Positions 60,946 through 64,000 of a stretch of 64,000 nt of DNA are shown piece after piece. Each line of letters starts with the position of its first letter. The stretch's first letter is position 1. A program made the position numbers and the translations under genes. Source of the stretch: Clostridium aquiflavi (GTDB taxonomy: Bacteria; Bacillota; Clostridia; Clostridiales; Clostridiaceae). The stretch covers positions 1 through 64,000 of the forward strand of contig NZ_JAVJAN010000020.1 in NCBI RefSeq assembly GCF_031344075.1, written 5' to 3'. The notes under the pieces are model-generated. The model searched no databases. It saw only the letters and a list, made by a program, of their open reading frames with translations, and was not told where the DNA came from.

Positions 60946-62328
60946 ATGATAATCAATCACAATATGAACGCAATGAACGCACACAGAAACTTAGGAATGA
61001 ACACTGTTAACAGTGGAAAATCAATGGAAAAATTAAGCTCAGGTTTAAGAATAAATAGAGCTGGAGATGACGCAGCAGGTCTTGCAATCTCTGAAAAAAT
61101 GAGAGGTCAAATCAGAGGATTAGATCAAGCTACAAGAAACTCACAAGATGGTATCTCAATGATCCAAACTGCAGAAGGTGCTTTAAATGAAACTCACTCA
61201 ATTCTTCAAAGAATGAGAGAATTATCAGTTCAAGCATCAAATGATACTAACAATGATGCAGATAGAGGACAAATACAAAAAGAAATCAACCAATTAACTT
61301 CAGAAATTGACAGAATCGGAAATACTACAGAATTCAATACTAAGAAGTTATTAAATGGAGAAACTGATGTAAAGGCTACTTTAGGAGATAAACTTAAAGA
61401 TGTAGTTAAAGTTACTGGTTCTTCAGATAAAACTAAGGTTGATACAGAATTTGCAATAACAGAAACAACAGTAGGAACAGGGCAAATATCAAAAACAGAT
61501 ATAGCTACTAATGCAGATATTGGTACTGCTGATGTAACTTTAACAATTGGTGATAAAAAACTTGTGTTAGCAGCAAAGACTAAGAAAGAAGATATACTTG
61601 GTAAGGTTAATGACTTCTTAAAGAAAGAAGGAATAGATGCAACTGCTACAGCAGATGCAACTGCTAACAAATTATTTATAACATCAAATCAACTTGGATC
61701 AGCTGTAAAGTTAGGAAAAGTAACAGATGATGTTGCTGCAAAAGGAACAGATAAAGCTGCTACAGTGGTAGCAGGAACAGATGCAACAATTACAGTTGGT
61801 GGAAAAGCTATTACAGGTAAAGGTAACACTATAGAAATCAAAGATGAAATCGCAGGAGCAGAAGGCTTAAAATTAGAAGTTCAAGCTAAGACAGCTGCAA
61901 CATTATCAGCTGACAATACTGTAAAAGTAGATTCAGTAGGAGCAAACTTACAAATAGGTGCTAACGAAGGTCAAAATATATCATTATCAATAGGAGATAT
62001 GAGAGCTAAATCTTTAGGTGTTGATGGTATAGATGTAAGTAATGCTAAATCAGCAGACAAATCAGTTACAACAATACAAAAAGCTATAGACCAAGTATCA
62101 ACTGAAAGATCAAAACTTGGTGCATACCAAAATAGATTAGAACATACAATCAATAACTTAGGAACTTCAAGTGAAAACTTACAAGCTGCAGAATCAAGAG
62201 TTAGAGACGTTGATATGGCTAAAGAAATGATGAACTTCTCAAAGAATAACATTCTTAGCCAAGCTTCACAAGCAATGCTTGCTCAAGCTAAGTCACAACC
62301 AGAAGCAGTTCTTCAATTATTAAGATAA
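60946..62328 (+). CDS. hag: flagellin
   Basis: This 460-aa flagellar filament protein has the conserved D0/D1 N-terminus (MIINHNMNAMNAHRNLGMNT, SSGLRINRAGDDAAGLAISEKMRGQIRGL, QDGISMIQTAEGALNE) and C-terminus (ESRVRDVDMAKEMMNFSKNNILSQASQAMLAQA...VLQLLR). The central ~140-370 region is a Thr/Ala/Lys/Asp-rich variable D2/D3 domain. Its codons are less AT-rich than the neighbours', which suits a highly expressed gene. It is secreted without signal peptide through the flagellar apparatus. A terminator follows, and a CsrA-type leader precedes it. Confidence 0.97.
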   Translation: MIINHNMNAMNAHRNLGMNTVNSGKSMEKLSSGLRINRAGDDAAGLAISEKMRGQIRGLDQATRNSQDGISMIQTAEGALNETHSILQRMRELSVQASNDTNNDADRGQIQKEINQLTSEIDRIGNTTEFNTKKLLNGETDVKATLGDKLKDVVKVTGSSDKTKVDTEFAITETTVGTGQISKTDIATNADIGTADVTLTIGDKKLVLAAKTKKEDILGKVNDFLKKEGIDATATADATANKLFITSNQLGSAVKLGKVTDDVAAKGTDKAATVVAGTDATITVGGKAITGKGNTIEIKDEIAGAEGLKLEVQAKTAATLSADNTVKVDSVGANLQIGANEGQNISLSIGDMRAKSLGVDGIDVSNAKSADKSVTTIQKAIDQVSTERSKLGAYQNRLEHTINNLGTSSENLQAAESRVRDVDMAKEMMNFSKNNILSQASQAMLAQAKSQPEAVLQLLR

Positions 62329-62389
62329 TTAGGAATTATGTGAGTTAACATTTATTCAATAAAGTTAAATCAATTTTTAACACATTAAA

Positions 62390-62416
62390 AAGTCAGGGCG
62401 AAAGCTCTGGCTTTTT
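62390..62416 (+). terminator. flagellin terminator
   Basis: The stem AAGTCAGGGC-gaaa-GCTCTGGCTT (wobble pairs, GAAA loop) is followed by TTTT. Confidence 0.85.
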
Positions 62417-62544
62417 TGAGTTGAAAGTTAAAAATTGAGAGTTGATAGTGGTGAAGAAAAATCTTTTATGGAATTTTATATGGATTTATAGAATATGTAG
62501 CACAATTAATATAGCTTTAAAAAATAAACATATAATTTTTTATT

Positions 62545-62557
62545 CACCCCTGGGGTG
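62545..62557. promoter_or_regulatory. GC-rich palindrome CACCCC-T-GGGGTG
   Basis: A 6-bp inverted repeat in otherwise AT-rich DNA of the 62417-62757 gap. Possibly an operator; no regulator known. Confidence 0.3.
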
Positions 62558-62698
62558 TAAAATTTTACAGGTACAAGTTTAGAATTGATAGTTGTTTTAA
62601 GGATATGAAATTTAGGTTATATACTCATTAAATAAATTAACTAATTTCACCAACACCTATGGTATACGCAGGTTAAAAATATTATAATATATATAAGG

Positions 62699-62732
62699 TA
62701 GCACTTTCATTAATAAATGTAAGTGCTATTTC
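62699..62732 (+). terminator. terminator-like hairpin upstream of the GNAT gene
   Basis: The stem TAGCACTT / AAGTGCTA is followed by TTTC ~30 bp before the GNAT start. The T run is short. Confidence 0.45.
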
Positions 62733-62757
62733 AATTAAATGCAGTGGGAGAATTTTG

Positions 62758-63714
62758 ATGGAATCTAATTTGAAGGTTAAAATAGAAGTAAGTAAGTTAT
62801 CAAAGAAAGAATATATAATAAAAGATAAAAGCGATATAATTATTGGTAGATTTTATATAATAGAGTTTGCTGATTCAAGCAAAAAATGTGATATTAAACT
62901 TAATTTTTATAAGGCTTGTAAATGTGAATTATTAAAAGAGACATTAAAACTGATTCTTAGGGCTGTATTTAAGGATTTAAATATATTTAAAATTAATATT
63001 AAAACTGTAGAGGGAATAGAGATTAGTTCCTTTTTAGATTTAGGGTTTACTTTAGAGGGGATATTTAGTGAAAATCAATATCATGAGGGTGAATTTTTAG
63101 ATGAATTATCATTTGGAATAACTCGTACAGAGTATAATCATAAAATAAAATCTTTATTTATAGAATTAAAAGGCAAAAATATAGTATTAAGAAATTTAAC
63201 ACCTGGAAATGCAAATGACTTATTGGAATATTACATAAGAAACAAGGAGTATCTAGCTCCATTTGAACCTAATAGAGATAATAATTTTTATACATTGGAT
63301 GGGCAAAGAGATATATTAAATGAAAGTTATAGACAATTTTTAAATGGAAGTTCTATTGAAGTAGGTATATTTAAAAATGATAATTTCATTGGAAAAATAA
63401 AAGTATCTAGTTTAGTTTTTGGAAGTTTTAAAAATGGTATCTTAGGATATTCTATAGATAAGCTAGAGCAAGGACATGGATATATGAAAGAATCTGTTAA
63501 TCTTTTTATAGATTATCTTTTTACTGAAGAAGATCTGCATAGAGTAGAAGCGTCAGCACTATTAGAAAATGAAAAATCAAAAGGTGTATTAAAAGGCTGT
63601 AGATTTAATGAATTAGGTATAAATAAGAAATATTTATTTATTAATGGTCAGTGGAAAGATCATGTTACTTATTATATTACCAAAGAGGAATTTTATAGAA
63701 AACAATCTAAATAA
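62758..63714 (+). CDS. GNAT acetyltransferase with two GNAT-like halves
   Basis: This ~318-aa protein (ATG 62758, GTGGGAG upstream; a TTG just before is less likely) has a RimJ/RimL-type acetyltransferase C-terminal half (~140-318). That half includes IVLRNLTPGNANDLLEYYIRN, GILGYSIDKLEQGHGYMKESV (acetyl-CoA site) and HRVEASALLENEKSKGVLKGCRF. The N-terminal half (1-~130) has the same fold traits (DLGFTLEGIFSENQYHEGEFLDELSFGI) but no clear acetyl-CoA motif, so it looks like a degenerate duplicate. The substrate may be a protein N-terminus or antibiotic. Confidence 0.82.
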   Translation: MESNLKVKIEVSKLSKKEYIIKDKSDIIIGRFYIIEFADSSKKCDIKLNFYKACKCELLKETLKLILRAVFKDLNIFKINIKTVEGIEISSFLDLGFTLEGIFSENQYHEGEFLDELSFGITRTEYNHKIKSLFIELKGKNIVLRNLTPGNANDLLEYYIRNKEYLAPFEPNRDNNFYTLDGQRDILNESYRQFLNGSSIEVGIFKNDNFIGKIKVSSLVFGSFKNGILGYSIDKLEQGHGYMKESVNLFIDYLFTEEDLHRVEASALLENEKSKGVLKGCRFNELGINKKYLFINGQWKDHVTYYITKEEFYRKQSK

Positions 63715-63889
63715 AATATATATTTTTAGAAAGTATGTACGCTTTTTATTGAAACTTTCAATTTTTTTAACTAATAAAGCGTGATACAGTTACTTTGTTA
63801 AAAAAATACGAATTATGATTAAATTTAATGATATAATTAATTATGAGTTATTATAAATAATAAATTTTGTATATAGAAAGGATAGTAAA

Positions 63890-64000
63890 ATGACAATAAT
63901 ACTTAATAAAAGCGAAGTAGTGTCAAAGGTTTTTAATAATAATATAGTTTTAGTTGATTCATCTGATAAAGAAAAAATACTTTTTGCTAAAGGTATAGGA
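63890..64000 (+). CDS. BglG/LicT-type transcription antiterminator (N-terminal start, cut by window end)
   Basis: An ATG at 63890 behind GAAAGGATAG opens MTIILNKSEVVSKVFNNNIV, then LVDSSDKEKILFAKGIG. This is the start of the CAT RNA-binding domain of BglG/SacT/LicT proteins (FNNNIVLV...KGIGF). These bind RNA antiterminators before sugar-PTS genes and are controlled by PTS phosphorylation. The PRD domains lie beyond the window. Confidence 0.85.
   Translation, partial: MTIILNKSEVVSKVFNNNIVLVDSSDKEKILFAKGIG

Overview
The window is a low-GC Firmicutes chromosome, most likely Clostridium sensu stricto. The evidence is very AT-rich intergenic DNA, strong AGGAGG-type ribosome binding sites, the tRNA-Ser / SRP RNA / dnaX / ebfC / recR / DUF2508 / bofA gene order, a bofA gene (spore former), and Clostridium-typical families (DUF1540, DUF2508, DUF6106, YclNOPQ-type siderophore transport). 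It opens with the tail of a 5S rRNA, so a ribosomal operon ends at the left edge.

Layout. 0-2.7 kb: 5S tail, two membrane proteins, a metallo-hydrolase. 2.7-6.4 kb: lysine riboswitch with dapA, then a SulP anion transporter. 6.7-11.6 kb: AraC-type regulator divergent from an iron-siderophore ABC operon with a Fur-box-like site between them. 11.8-21.7 kb: housekeeping genes (duplicated P-loop ATPase, APH-like kinase, HD hydrolase, Hsp20-like protein, DEAD-box helicase, PlsC, P-type ATPase). 21.7-25.2 kb: accessory patch with a repeat cluster, tRNA-Arg, an integrase remnant and two secreted proteins. 25.7-30 kb: two membrane proteins, tadA, PAP2, lgt, tRNA-Ser. 30.3-38.5 kb: SRP RNA, folA and thyA (minus), then dnaX-ebfC-recR-DUF2508-bofA. 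An IS607-type IStron (group I intron plus TnpB) sits between the second and third base of the second dnaX codon. 38.9-48 kb: ABC exporter, small Cys-rich protein, serine-biosynthesis cluster (class V aminotransferase, serA, DUF1015), CNNM/HlyC protein. 48.3-55.6 kb: large secreted PHP-domain protein, YibE/F protein, cell-wall-binding-repeat protein. 55.7-59.9 kb: mtnN, tcdA, FUSC-like membrane protein. 60-62.4 kb: csrA between two RNA structures carrying repeated GGA-loop hairpins, then flagellin with a CsrA-site-like hairpin in its leader. The window ends with a GNAT protein and the start of a BglG/LicT-type antiterminator.

Two points stand out. First, the IStron in dnaX has lost nearly all of its tnpA but keeps an apparently intact tnpB and group I intron core, and dnaX expression depends on splicing it out. 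Second, csrA is bracketed by two terminator-like RNAs that share an identical 15-nt GGA hairpin (TTAGCAGGAAGCTAA) plus further CAGGA-type loops. This is what a CsrA-titrating or autoregulatory RNA would look like, next to the expected CsrA target hag. The window also carries at least two families of short dispersed intergenic repeats (MITE-like).
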